Below are positions 54,958 to 64,000 of a DNA stretch of 64,000 nt, piece after piece. Below the pieces are notes generated by a model. That model did no database searches and had not been told where the DNA came from. It saw nothing but the letters and a program-made list of their open reading frames with translations. Position numbers and translations under genes: made by a program. This DNA comes from Dromiciops gliroides (Eukaryota > Chordata > Mammalia > Microbiotheria > Microbiotheriidae): NCBI RefSeq assembly GCF_019393635.1, contig NC_057861.1, forward strand, positions 171,897,577-171,961,576, in the 5' to 3' direction. Numbering within the stretch: position 1 is the stretch's first letter; every line of letters starts with the position of its first letter.

Positions 54958-55925
54958 ATACTAATAATACTAGCCACCAGTTAATATTTATATGCTACAT
55001 GCCATTTGCAAGACACTTTGTAATTATGATTTCATTCAATCTTTATAACAGTCCTGGGAGGTAGGTGCTGTTTTTATTTCCATTTTTACACATGAGCAAA
55101 TTGAGGCAAACCAAGATTAAGTGACTTGCTCAGGGTCACACAGTTGCTAAGTGTTTGAGGCTGGAATTAAATTCAGGTCTTCCTGATTTCAGGCTCAATG
55201 CATTGTGATAAAATAATGGAATTTGGCAGACACCCAGGGGTCCCACCTGATTGATCTAGTATTGTTTGAGAAACCAACTAAGTATGTACTTGAGATGATT
55301 AGATATAGGCCACACCTGGCCTGCCCTGAGTGAGATTATATATACTAACTACTGACTCCACTAGGAGGACCACTCTTGGCCAAGCAACTTGAAGGACCTC
55401 CCTTTTGGGGGAGGGAAGAAAAAAAATAGAAAAGGGAACGCTCGATGAGAGGAGGTCTCTTTCCTGTTGGTGAGCTTCCGAGAGCCGACTGGAGAGGGGC
55501 TGCACAGTTGACTCCTATAGAAACTACGGACCCCAGGTGGTAAGTTAATAGAAACAAGGCCAGCTCTTCGAATTAGATGAGCTGGAAACAGTGTTGGGGA
55601 TTGTGTCAGTCTTTGCTAGAGCCAGGGAGCTTATCCATTTTTCTCTTCCCCTATTCCCTTGTCCTTGGCTTTATTAATTTTACCTTTGTTATATATTGTA
55701 TTCCCATTACTAAAACCTGATTTGTTTGTGGAAAAGAGGCTGTTAATCTCCTTTCTTATTGTCCTGGGAGAAATAACTAAAAAAGGCAGTTTGGAAGGGA
55801 GGAAATTTTGGACCTAGAGGTCCCTCATTATTTTCTGAACCCCAGTATTACAGCAAGCCACCCAATTAACTCTCCCCATATTAAATTTGGCCCCTACAGC
55901 ATCTAGCTGTCTCTAATACTCTAGT
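54958..55925 (-). repeat. MIR-type SINE split by an LTR
   Basis: The left part to 55,203 shows GCAAGACACTTTGTAATTATG, GGTAGGTGCTGTTTTTATTTCC, GTGACTTGCTCAGGGTCACACAG and CTCAATGCAT. The right part resumes at 55,899 with GCATCTAGCTGTCTC. Between them lies solo LTR A. Confidence 0.85.
55204..55898 (+). mobile_element. Solo LTR, family A, with 4-bp target duplication
   Basis: 695 bases run from TGTGATAAAATAATGGAATT to CCCCTACA, bounded by GCAT at 55,200-55,203 and 55,899-55,902. It matches the minus-strand copy at 28,381-29,060 by GACCTCCCTTTTGGGGGAGG-like, ACTACGGACCCCAGGTGG and GACCTAGAGGTCCCTCATTA blocks. A 4-bp duplication is usual for class I endogenous retroviruses. No internal viral sequence is present. 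Two minus-strand open frames across it are incidental. Confidence 0.9.
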
Positions 55926-55979
55926 ACTATACAGGTATTGATTAGACTAGGTGACCTCAGAGATTCTGTGATATTGGGG

Positions 55980-56516
55980 TTATGGGATTCTATGGCTTTA
56001 GCTGCATGGCCAGGTCACCCAAGGAAATCTGACCTCCCATTTACTCTGTTGCATAAGGGGAGGTATGTGTACAAATGCATCTTCCAGGCACACTGCCATA
56101 TTGTTAGCCTTTCCTTGACAGTCTTGGGGACTTTTTTATCAATAGTTTCCCAGGGAAGTATATGTATACACCTGGCCTCTCTCCTGCATGCCTTGTTTTC
56201 CCCTCCCTATAAGAGGAGCCCCTGTAGAGTGGGATGGTATGGCGGGGGGGATCAGGATTGATCCATTTGTTGTCTGCCTGCTGTCATAGACTTTTGTGGG
56301 ATAGGGATCAGGATAGATCCATTTGTTGTCCAACTACTATCATGTACCTCTTCTACCCAAGTGTGAATTGCTTATAATAAATCTTTCTTTATTCTTCACA
56401 ATACTGGCTGTTCCAGCATCATTCTTCAGTATTTCTTTTATCTCACTTTATGGGGGAATTTACTCCCCTGAGCCTTTCCTGGGCTCCAACAGGGGCTGCT
56501 GCAAGTTTCCTCACAT
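55980..56516 (+). mobile_element. LTR-like element, family E
   Basis: The 3' part has the retroviral U3-R-U5 look. It has CCTATAAGAGG (TATA-like, about 56,208), TTATAATAAATCTTTC (polyadenylation-like, about 56,374) and a TTTCCTCACA end at 56,516. Two near-identical units around GGATCAGGATTGATCCATTTG (56,250 and 56,306) form a short tandem duplication. The 5' edge and target duplication were not found. Confidence 0.5.
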
Positions 56517-57109
56517 AGAATAAGTGATGGTATTTAATCAATGTTTGTGAAATTGAATTGAATTGACTAGAATGGCAAGGACTGTAGTGGCTGGTATGTT
56601 ATCTGTGTACTCTCTTACCTAAAATGTCAAGCTAAAATAACCACCAAAGGCAGCCTTCAGAGCAAAAGATCTTAGAAAGGGCAGCCTGAAGGTTTGTGTG
56701 CATTCTTGTCTGTGTGAGTATGTGGACCTTTGTAGGAGTCCAATTTTTGCATGGGGAAAGACGGTAAATAAGTTATTGACTGAACACATACAGAAGAGCT
56801 TTAGGAGTTTTAAATCTCCAAGTGACAATGCCTTCAACTTCTGTCCTTTCTCCTCCTCCTTTCTGAGTCACTGCCTGCCAGTTAGTAGTGTCTTTGGGGA
56901 AGTTTGGGTTCAGAGAAGTCACCTCACTCAAACTAACCAAAGTTGAAAAATGACACGATGGAGATAAGGCTCCAGCAACTGTCAGGATTACCTCTGCTTT
57001 AAAACCACCTAGGTATAATCAGGGGAAATATTGGAAATATGCTTCCAGGAAAGAGGAAGTTGGGTCAGGAAAATCCCTCTTTTTGCTTCCCCCAACCCGA
57101 GTTCCCTTT

Positions 57110-57372
57110 TTGCTGAAATCCCTGTCTCTTTCAGACCATCTACTCCATGAAACCTTTCTGATTTCCTCAGGTGGAAGTGATCTTTCCCTCATTTCATTTC
57201 ATTTTGTGTTTATCATATATTAATTTGCATTTATATATTTATTTTGATCCATATCTTTTTACCCCCACTAAAGTATGTTTCTCAAGGGTATAAACTTTAT
57301 CTTATTTATATTTGTATCTCGCCCCAGAATCTAGCAAAATGCCTTGCACATAGTAAGCATTATTAAAGCCTC
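57110..57372 (+). repeat. L2-type LINE 3' end
   Basis: AAAGTATGTTTCTCAAGGGTATAAAC, TTTGTATCTCGCCCCAG and GCAAAATGCCTTGCACATAGTAAGC follow L2 order. Confidence 0.75.
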
Positions 57373-57374
57373 TC

Positions 57375-57888
57375 TTGATTCTTAATCCATCCCCCAGTGC
57401 TAGGAGGGGATAGTTGTCTGGTAGGGAAACAAAAGAGCGATGGTAAGCAATCAACGAGATCCAGTAGCAGAAGAAAGGTACCTTGGTCAAGAGCATTGGA
57501 CTTAGACGGTGAGACAGGACATAACATACTTACTGGTCACCAGAGGACTCCCACTCAATGATGATAAGCCCTACTTACTTCTGAGGCTTTTTCATAAGGC
57601 CACTCTTTTGGGGGCTCACAACCTCACATTTGCTAAGGGTTTTTTTTTTATGAATTTTTTTTCACTCCTGCTATGCTGGGAATAATGCACTGTATACAAT
57701 TATGTTCTATCTGTTCCAATGTAGGGCCATTGCATTATGCAAAGATCACATGACTAGAGCTCAATTAAATATGGCAAGTTCAGAGTGGAAGTAGGGATTT
57801 TTCCTGTAAGATGAGTGCTTGAGAGAGTGGATTTTTATTGGCCTGAGGTCCTTCAGAGAGAGGTAGAGCTGAGAGATCAAAAGTTACT
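57375..57888. other. Unassigned sequence, no gene seen
   Basis: It has T-runs near 57,630-57,660. No consensus or credible coding region was recognised. Confidence 0.35.
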
Positions 57889-57890
57889 AA

Positions 57891-58033
57891 TTTTTTCCCC
57901 CAGGGCAATGAGGGTTAAGTAACTTGCCCAGGGTCACACAGCTAGTAAGTGTCAAGTGTCTGAGGTCAAATTTGAACTCAGGTCCTCCTGAATCCAGGGC
58001 TGGTGCTTTTTCTACTGCTCCACCTAGCTGCCG
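57891..58033 (-). mobile_element. Young SINE
   Basis: Reverse-complement copy from CAGGGCAATGAGGGTTAAG to CCACCTAGCTGCC. A target duplication is not clear, so the tail end may have been lost. Confidence 0.9.
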
Positions 58034-58035
58034 CT

Positions 58036-58878
58036 ATTCATTCTTAATTCATCTCAGTAACCATAGAGATCTTGGGACTTTTTCATTATTTCTACAGGGG
58101 TTGCGGGTCAGGAAAGCACCAGAACTTCAGGGAGATCAATGACTGGCCAAGAATTTGATCCTTCTCCTTGGGTATTTATCAGGTAAGTAGCTAACAGTAC
58201 CACTGAGTGGTTAAACACTTAATACATACTTGTTAAACAGACAAATGATCTAGAAATCTGGATCAATTAAGAACATAACATGAAAATTTTTTGTGGCACT
58301 TTTTTGTTACATCCTACCTGAGTCAGCGTCAACATGTACCAATGGTTAGTACAACTGCTATTCATAGAAAAGGGCATTCCCCAGTTGTAATATAGGAGTC
58401 TAGATCCTACTTAGAATAAGATCAATCACTAACTTAATAGCCATTCTGGATTAGGACAAAGCTATCTTCATAGAGCCAAAATCCAATATATTGAATAGGA
58501 ATAACAATTACTGGAGAAGAGATTTAGAACTGAAAAGTCCATGCTAAATTAGGGAGCTAAAATGCAGGGAGTTCCAGGGAGTTAACCACTAGTCTGACTC
58601 AATCTGCTTTCCTAAAATGTGTGACTTTATTGAAGCTAACTGTATTCCTACCACTGCCAGTCACTGAAGTCACCACTGCATGGTCATGGATGGGGTATAA
58701 CAAGTCTTTTTCAAACAGCCACTCCTTCTAGGTCTGTGAGTTTTATAGTTTGTCACTACGTAGCTTAACTGACAGAGAATAGGTCTAAGTGACAGAATCT
58801 AAATAGGTAACTTAGGACAGGGCGTCCCTCCTTTAGTTTATCACTTTTAATTGAATAATTAAAAATTCATTTGTTTAT
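58036..58878. other. Unassigned sequence, no gene seen
   Basis: No repeat consensus or reading frame of interest was recognised. Confidence 0.35.
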
Positions 58879-58884
58879 TTTTTA

Positions 58885-59039
58885 ATTAATTACTTAATTT
58901 TTTTGTGAGGCAATTGGGGTTAAGTGACTTGCCCAGGGTCACACAGCTAGTAAGTGTCAAGTGTCTGAGGTCGGATTTGAACTCAGGTCCTCCTGAATTC
59001 AAGGTCAGTGCTCTAACCACTGCACCACCTAGATGCCCC
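58885..59039 (-). mobile_element. Young SINE
   Basis: Reverse-complement copy from TTTTGTGAGGCAATTGGGG to CACCACCTAGATGCCCC. The flanks are similar A/T-rich strings but not an exact duplication. Confidence 0.92.
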
Positions 59040-60730
59040 AAAATGTATTTATTTTAAAAGTTATTGGTGCTGTCACAATAAAAATCTGTGATAAAGAGAA
59101 ACTGAGGCACAGGGTTCTGAGCATGATTAATTTAACAGCAAAGCTACCAATTGTCAATACTTGAGATACAAGATTCTTCAGTAGCCAAGGACTTTCAGGA
59201 GAGTTTACAGAACTTTCTAATAGTCAATAAAGAAAAACAAATCAAATAGCATAATTTTGAGTGCCCTATTTACTAAGTTTTCTGATTGGACAAAAGTTTG
59301 CAAATCTTTGGTTTCCAAAATAGAGAAAGAAAGAAGAATTGGAAAATTGGTACAGTTCCTGAGGCACAAACAAGTTTTCTTGCTGATTGGATGAGATAGA
59401 AGTATTGATTAGTAAAATATTTTACAACAGCAGGTTAATGACAGCATCTGAGAGAATTAAAGAGTTTCTAAAAGAGAACTGGCTTTTGACAAACAAGAAT
59501 CAGTCAACTGCAAATGGGGAGCTTCCTCTAAAATCTACTTCCCTATTTTGTGTCTACAACAAAATATTTGTCTTAAATCATAGGTTTTACAATGCAGCAG
59601 GACCTAACTCACAAAGCAAGGATAATCATGATAAAAATAGAGCTAATTGATTATATATTTCACAATCACCCTTTTGGTTCTTGGGAGACATGTCTCCCAT
59701 GAATCACTATCTATAAACTAAAATAATATAATTAGGCATGATCAGCAGCCATTGAAACTAAATCAGCAATGGGGAAACTGTATAGCTAACAAAGTCAGGT
59801 TGAGAGGAAGATTCACACAAACATCATGTAAAATAGAAATCAATAATTACAGAAAATGGGTTAATTTTATCTCTTTAAAGCCACCTTGTGAAAATATAGT
59901 AGTAGTAGATACAATACAATATTTTACAGAAGGTCATAAGACTATGAGGCCAGGGGTTAGTTTCTCCTGCCTCCCAGTCAGGAAAACATTAAAGAAACCC
60001 AAGAATAGGTGTCCCACTAGGAATAAGCAGTGAATAAGAGTGAGGGGATCTCATGCAAAAAAGGTACAAATGTCCCAGAAAAAAAGGGGGTAAGTTCTTC
60101 ATGTCTTCATGATATGGTAGCTGAACAAGAGCAGGCACCCATGATTTGGTGGTGCTTTGGTGGAGATGGTAAGTGACCCAACACTCCCGGGACCCAGCGA
60201 TTCTGACTTGGTGCAGTTTATGACCCACCTAACTATGAAGTCTAAGATCAGCATTATTCATTACCCAGTTGTCATAAGAAAGAGCTATGGGTAATAGTGC
60301 TGAGTGATGGCAATATTAGAATATGGCCAGCACATTGACAAAAATTTCTTGGAGAAAGAAGCAATAGACCATGGGGGAAAAGAAAATAAAGTCCTTTGTT
60401 GAGTTCCACTGGTTCTCTGAAACTTCTTGATATGATGAAAAAGTTCAAAGGTCCAGCCCCCATACTGTAGAGTCCCATCAGCCTGCTTTATAATTCTCAG
60501 ATGTAAAAAGCAACAGATGTACATTTCTGGAACAAGCCGAATTCTCAGGACAACTCTGAAGGGACTCTTCCTTCTAGATCTGCTTCTCAGGTTCTAAGAA
60601 CATGTAGGAAGACTTAATAGAAGTTCAATACAGTTTAATCCAATCTCCTAGCTCAAGCTTTATGGTCCTGGTTTTATTAATAGAGCTATGAGAACATCAA
60701 TCACTCAGTAGGGAAGTGATCTAACAGTAT
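59040..60730. other. 1.7-kb unexplained sequence between a SINE and an L1
   Basis: No known family was recognised. It is bracketed by repeats and carries several 70-90 codon open frames on both strands without domains. It could be an unrecognised LTR or ERV remnant, or unique DNA. Confidence 0.3.
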
Positions 60731-61532
60731 TTCACAATATTTTGGAAAAACTTCACATAACAATATGTATTTAAAAGTATATGTGCAGTCACGCACAAAT
60801 ATTTCCATGTTAGTCATGTTGTGAAAGAAAAACAGAACAAAAAATAAGAAAAATAAAATTTTAAAAAGTATGCTTTGATCTGTATTCTGACACCCTCAGT
60901 TCTTTCTCTGGAGGTGGATAGCATTTTTCATTATAAGTCCTTCAGAATTGTCTTGGATTATTGTATTGCTGACAGTAGTTAAGTCAGTCACAGTTGATCA
61001 TTGTGCAGTATTCTTGTTACCATGTACAATATTGTCCTGGTTCTGCTCATTTCACTTTGTATCAGTTCACTTAAGTCTTTCCAGGTTTTTCTAAGAACAT
61101 CTTGCTCTTCATTTCTTTTAGTACAATAGTATTCCATTATAATCATATGCTACAACTTGTTCAGCCATTCCCCAATTGGTGGACATTCCCTCAATTTCCA
61201 ATTCTTTGCCACCACAAAAAGAGCGGCTAGAAATATTTTTGTACATATAGGTCCTATTCTTTTTAAAAAAAATCTCTTTGACATACAAACCTAATAGTGG
61301 TATTGCTGGATCAAAAGGATATAACACAGTTTTATAACTCTTTGGTTGAATATAGATTCAAATTGCTCTCCAGAATGGTCTAATCAGTTCACAACTTCAC
61401 AAAAGTGCATTAGTATCTCAATCTTCCCACATTTCCCTCCAACATTTGTAATTCCCTTTCCCATCATATTAGCAAATTTTATAGGTGTAGGGTTATTTTA
61501 ATTTGCATTTCTTTAATCAATAGTGATTTAAA

Positions 61533-62058
61533 TGATGAGCAGGCAGATTTCAGAAAAACCTAGAAAGACTTAAGTGGACTGATGCTGAGTGAAGTGAGCA
61601 GAACCAGGAAAACATTATACACAGTAACAGCAACATTGTGTGCTGATCAACTGTGATAGACTTGGTTCTTCTTAGCAGTGCAATGATCCAAGACATTTCT
61701 AAAGAACTCATGATGGAAAATGTTCTACACATCCAGAAAAAAAGAACTGTGGATTCTGAATGCAGATTGAACTATAGTTCATATACTGTTTCTACTTTTT
61801 GGTTATTTTTAAAAAATTTTTTTAAGTTTTCCCCTTGTGTTCTGATTCTTCTTTCACAATATGACTAATGCAAACATATGTTTAATGTGATTGTACATAT
61901 ATAACCTAAATCAGATTGCTTTCTGTCTTGGGAATGGAGGAGGGAAGGAAGAGAGGGAGAAAAATTTGGAACTAAAAATCTTATGAAAACAAATTTTGAA
62001 AACTATCTTTACATGTAACTGGGAAAATAATAAATACTTTTATGATAAAAAAGAAAAA
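61533..62058 (+). mobile_element. L1 3' end inserted into an antisense L1
   Basis: Plus-strand L1 tail: GATGAGCAGGCAGATTTCAG coding end, 'gaagtgagcagaaccaggaaaac', 3' UTR and A-rich terminus. A perfect 14-bp duplication AATAGTGATTTAAA (61,519-61,532 and 62,059-62,072) flanks it. It is 526 bases and 5' truncated. Confidence 0.95.
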
Positions 62059-62139
62059 AATAGTGATTTAAAGCATTTTCATATGACTTATAGGTAACTT
62101 TGATTACTTCAGCTGAAAACTTCCTGTTCATATCCTTTG

Positions 62140-62311
62140 TTTTGTTTTTTGTTGTTGTTTGTTTTGGTTTTTTTGTGAGGCAATTGGGGTTTAAGTGACT
62201 TGCCCAGGGTCACACAGCTAGTAAGTGTCAAGTGTCTGAGGCCAGATTTGAACTCAGGTATTCCTGACTCCAGGCTGGTGCTCTTATCCACTGCGCCACC
62301 TAGCTGCACCC
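62140..62311 (-). mobile_element. Young SINE nested in L1
   Basis: Reverse-complement copy with a GTTTT/GTT tail. The flanks CCTGTTCATATCCTTTG / CCTGTTCATATCATTTG (one mismatch) lie at 62,123-62,139 and 62,312-62,328. Confidence 0.95.
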
Positions 62312-62429
62312 CCTGTTCATATCATTTGACCATTTATCAATTGGAGAATCACTTGTATTCTTCTAAATTTGACTCCTTTGTTTATTTGAAAAATAAGGCC
62401 TTTATTAGAGATACTTGCTGTAATTTTTT

Positions 62430-62567
62430 TTTCAGGGCAATGGGGGTTAAGTGACTTGCCCAGGGTCACACAGCTAGGTAAGTGTCAAGTGTCTGAGGCC
62501 AGATTTGAACTCAGGTACTCTGAATCCAGGGCCAGTGCTTTATCCACTGTGCCACCTAGCCTGCCCC
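62430..62567 (-). mobile_element. Young SINE nested in L1
   Basis: Reverse-complement copy. The flanks TTGCTGTAATTTTTT / TTGCTGGAATTTTTT lie at 62,415-62,429 and 62,568-62,582. Small slips occur in the body. Confidence 0.94.
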
Positions 62568-62582
62568 TTGCTGGAATTTTTT

Positions 62583-63960
62583 CACAGTTATGATTACTGT
62601 GTATTCCCTCCATCTTATCTTCCATTTATAGTCCAACTCTCTCTCTCTCCTTTCAAACTAACCATTCTCAAAAGAGTTTGATTCTGATAACCATCTCCTT
62701 CACTTTGCCCTCCCTTCTATAAGTACATCCCCCTTTTATTGTCCCCTTCCCATCCTACTTTCCTGTAGGATAAGATACATTTCTATATTCAACTGAGTGT
62801 GAATGTTATTTCCTCTTTGAGCCAATTCTGATGAGCATAAAGTTCAAGCATTCCCATCCCCCATCTTCCAATCCACTGTAAAAAAACTCTTGTGTTTCTT
62901 CTTCTTCTTCTTCTTCTTCTTCCTTCTTCTTCTTCCTTCTTCTTCTTCCTTCTTCTTCCTTCTTCTTCCTTCTTCTTCCTTCTTCTTCCTCCTTCTCCTT
63001 CCTCCTTCTCCTTCCTTCTTTGGTGGGGCAATGAGGGTTAAGTGACTTGCCCAGGGTCACACAGCTAGTAAGTGTCAAGTGTCTGAAGCTGAATTTGAAC
63101 TCAGGTCCTCCTGAATCCAGGGCTGGTGCTTTATCCACTGCACCACCTAGCTACCCCCTTTTGTGCTTCGTTTATGTGAAATAATTTAACTCATTCTATC
63201 TTTCCCTTTCCTCTTCTCTCAGTTCATCCTTTTTCCACCCCTTTGTTTTATTTTATTTTTTTTAGGTATCATCCTATCATATTCAATTCACACTCTACCA
63301 TCTATGTGCACTCCTAACTTTCTTAATAATGAGAGTTTTTAGGAATTACATGTATCATATTTCCATGTAGGAATGTAAACAATTTACCTTTATTGAATCC
63401 CTTATGATTTCTCTTTCCTGTTTACCTTTTTATGTTTCTTTTGAGTCTTATATTTGAAAATCAAATTTTCTACTCAGTTCTTGTCTTTTCATTAGGAATA
63501 TTTGAAAGTCTATTTAATTACATAATCATTTTCCACCTCAAGGATTATACTCAATTTTTCTGAGTAGGTAATTCTTGGTTTTGATCCTAGCTTATTTGCA
63601 CTCCAGAATATCATATTCCAAGCCCTCTGATTCTTTAATGTAGCACTTGCCAAATTTTGTGTGATCCTGATTGTGGCTTCACAATATTTAAATTGTTTCT
63701 TTATGATTGCTGGAAATATTTTCTGCTTGACCTGGGAACTCTGGAATTTGGCTATAATATTCCTAGGAGTTTTCATTTTGGTATCGTTCAGGAAGTGAGT
63801 AGTGGATTCTTTCCATTTCTATTCTCTGGTTCTGAGACAGTTCTAAATAGTTTTCCTTGATAATTTCTTGAATGAAGATTCTAGGCTATTTTTAAAAATC
63901 ATAACTTTTAGGCAGTACAATAATTCTTTTTTTAAAGTGCATTTCATTTATTTTTTAAAA
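62583..63960 (-). mobile_element. L1 ORF1-containing or HAL1-like fragment
   Basis: On the minus strand, the open piece at 63,510-63,776 reads like the C-terminal part of L1 ORF1p, with KFQSSQVKQKI, an EATIRITQNLASATLKNQR stretch and RAWNMIFWSANKLGSKPRI. The adjoining sequence down to 62,600 is non-coding and does not match ORF2. ORF1 next to a 3' UTR-like segment without ORF2 suggests either a HAL1 (ORF1-only) element or an internally deleted L1. Confidence 0.7.
62897..63158 (-). mobile_element. Young SINE with a long (TTC)n tail
   Basis: The SINE body is at about 63,021-63,158. Its tail side is a TTC/TTCC microsatellite of about 120 bases (62,897-63,020). The flanks CTTGTGTTTC and TTTTGTGCTTC bracket body plus microsatellite. 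Poly-Glu/Lys/Arg frames here are spurious. Confidence 0.88.
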
Positions 63961-63973
63961 AAAGTCTATTTCT

Positions 63974-64000
63974 GGGGCAGCTAGATGGTGCAGTGGATAG
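63974..64000 (+). mobile_element. Young SINE head, cut by the window end
   Basis: GGGGCAGCTAGATGGTGCAGTGGATAG is the SINE 5' end in plus orientation. The rest lies outside the window. Confidence 0.93.

Larger units (their letters stand above)
60735..62574 (-). mobile_element. L1 3' portion, interrupted
   Basis: Reverse-complement L1 3' UTR and ORF2 C-terminus (60,780-61,532), resuming at 62,059-62,139, 62,312-62,429 and possibly beyond. The interruptions are an opposite-strand L1 and two young SINEs. The orientation and block order match the L1 at 45.7-47.0 kb. Confidence 0.88.

Overview
This window is vertebrate nuclear DNA, almost certainly from a marsupial. The main evidence is about 28 copies of a roughly 150-bp tRNA-derived SINE. 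It has a GGGGCAGCTAGGTGGC head, a GAGTTCAAATCC B box, a CTAGCTGTGTGACC core and an A-rich tail. Older MIR and Mar-1-type CORE-SINEs, 5'-truncated L1 copies and several LTR families accompany it. The young SINE resembles the WSINE1/WALLSI-type families of Australian marsupials (a dasyurid would fit), but species and exact family names come from memory, not from a search. No intact protein-coding gene, tRNA, rRNA or CRISPR array can be supported. Nearly all open frames lie in microsatellites, transposon remnants or chance GC-rich sequence.

Bases 1 to about 15,180 are a distinct domain. It has no young SINE, no recognisable L1 and no LTR, only a few old MIR/Mar-1 fragments. It holds three CpG-rich clusters (about 4,440-5,060, 8,560-8,860 and 10,010-10,620), long simple repeats (CA, TG, TTCC/TCCC), G-runs, and several compact unique segments with homeodomain-, SOX- and FOX-like motifs. 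This looks like the flank or 5' region of a regulated, probably developmental, gene. I could not identify the gene and found no recognisable coding exon. Minus-strand splice-donor-like sites cluster in the first CpG island and suggest, without proving, minus-strand first exons there.

From about 15,180 to 64,000 the sequence is dense transposon-derived DNA. Many insertions can be dated relative to each other by target-site duplications: SINEs in LTRs, SINEs in L1s, an L1 in an LTR, an L1 in an L1, an LTR in a MIR, and an LTR in an L1. At least four LTR groups occur, all without visible internal retroviral genes. One full-length processed pseudogene of ribosomal protein eS27 (RPS27) lies at 24,320-24,668 on the minus strand. 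It has a 15-bp target duplication, a poly-A remnant and two single-base insertions.

There is no operon or pathway to describe. The value of the window is the sharp boundary between a transposon-poor CpG-rich domain and a transposon-rich domain, and the layered insertion record in the latter.
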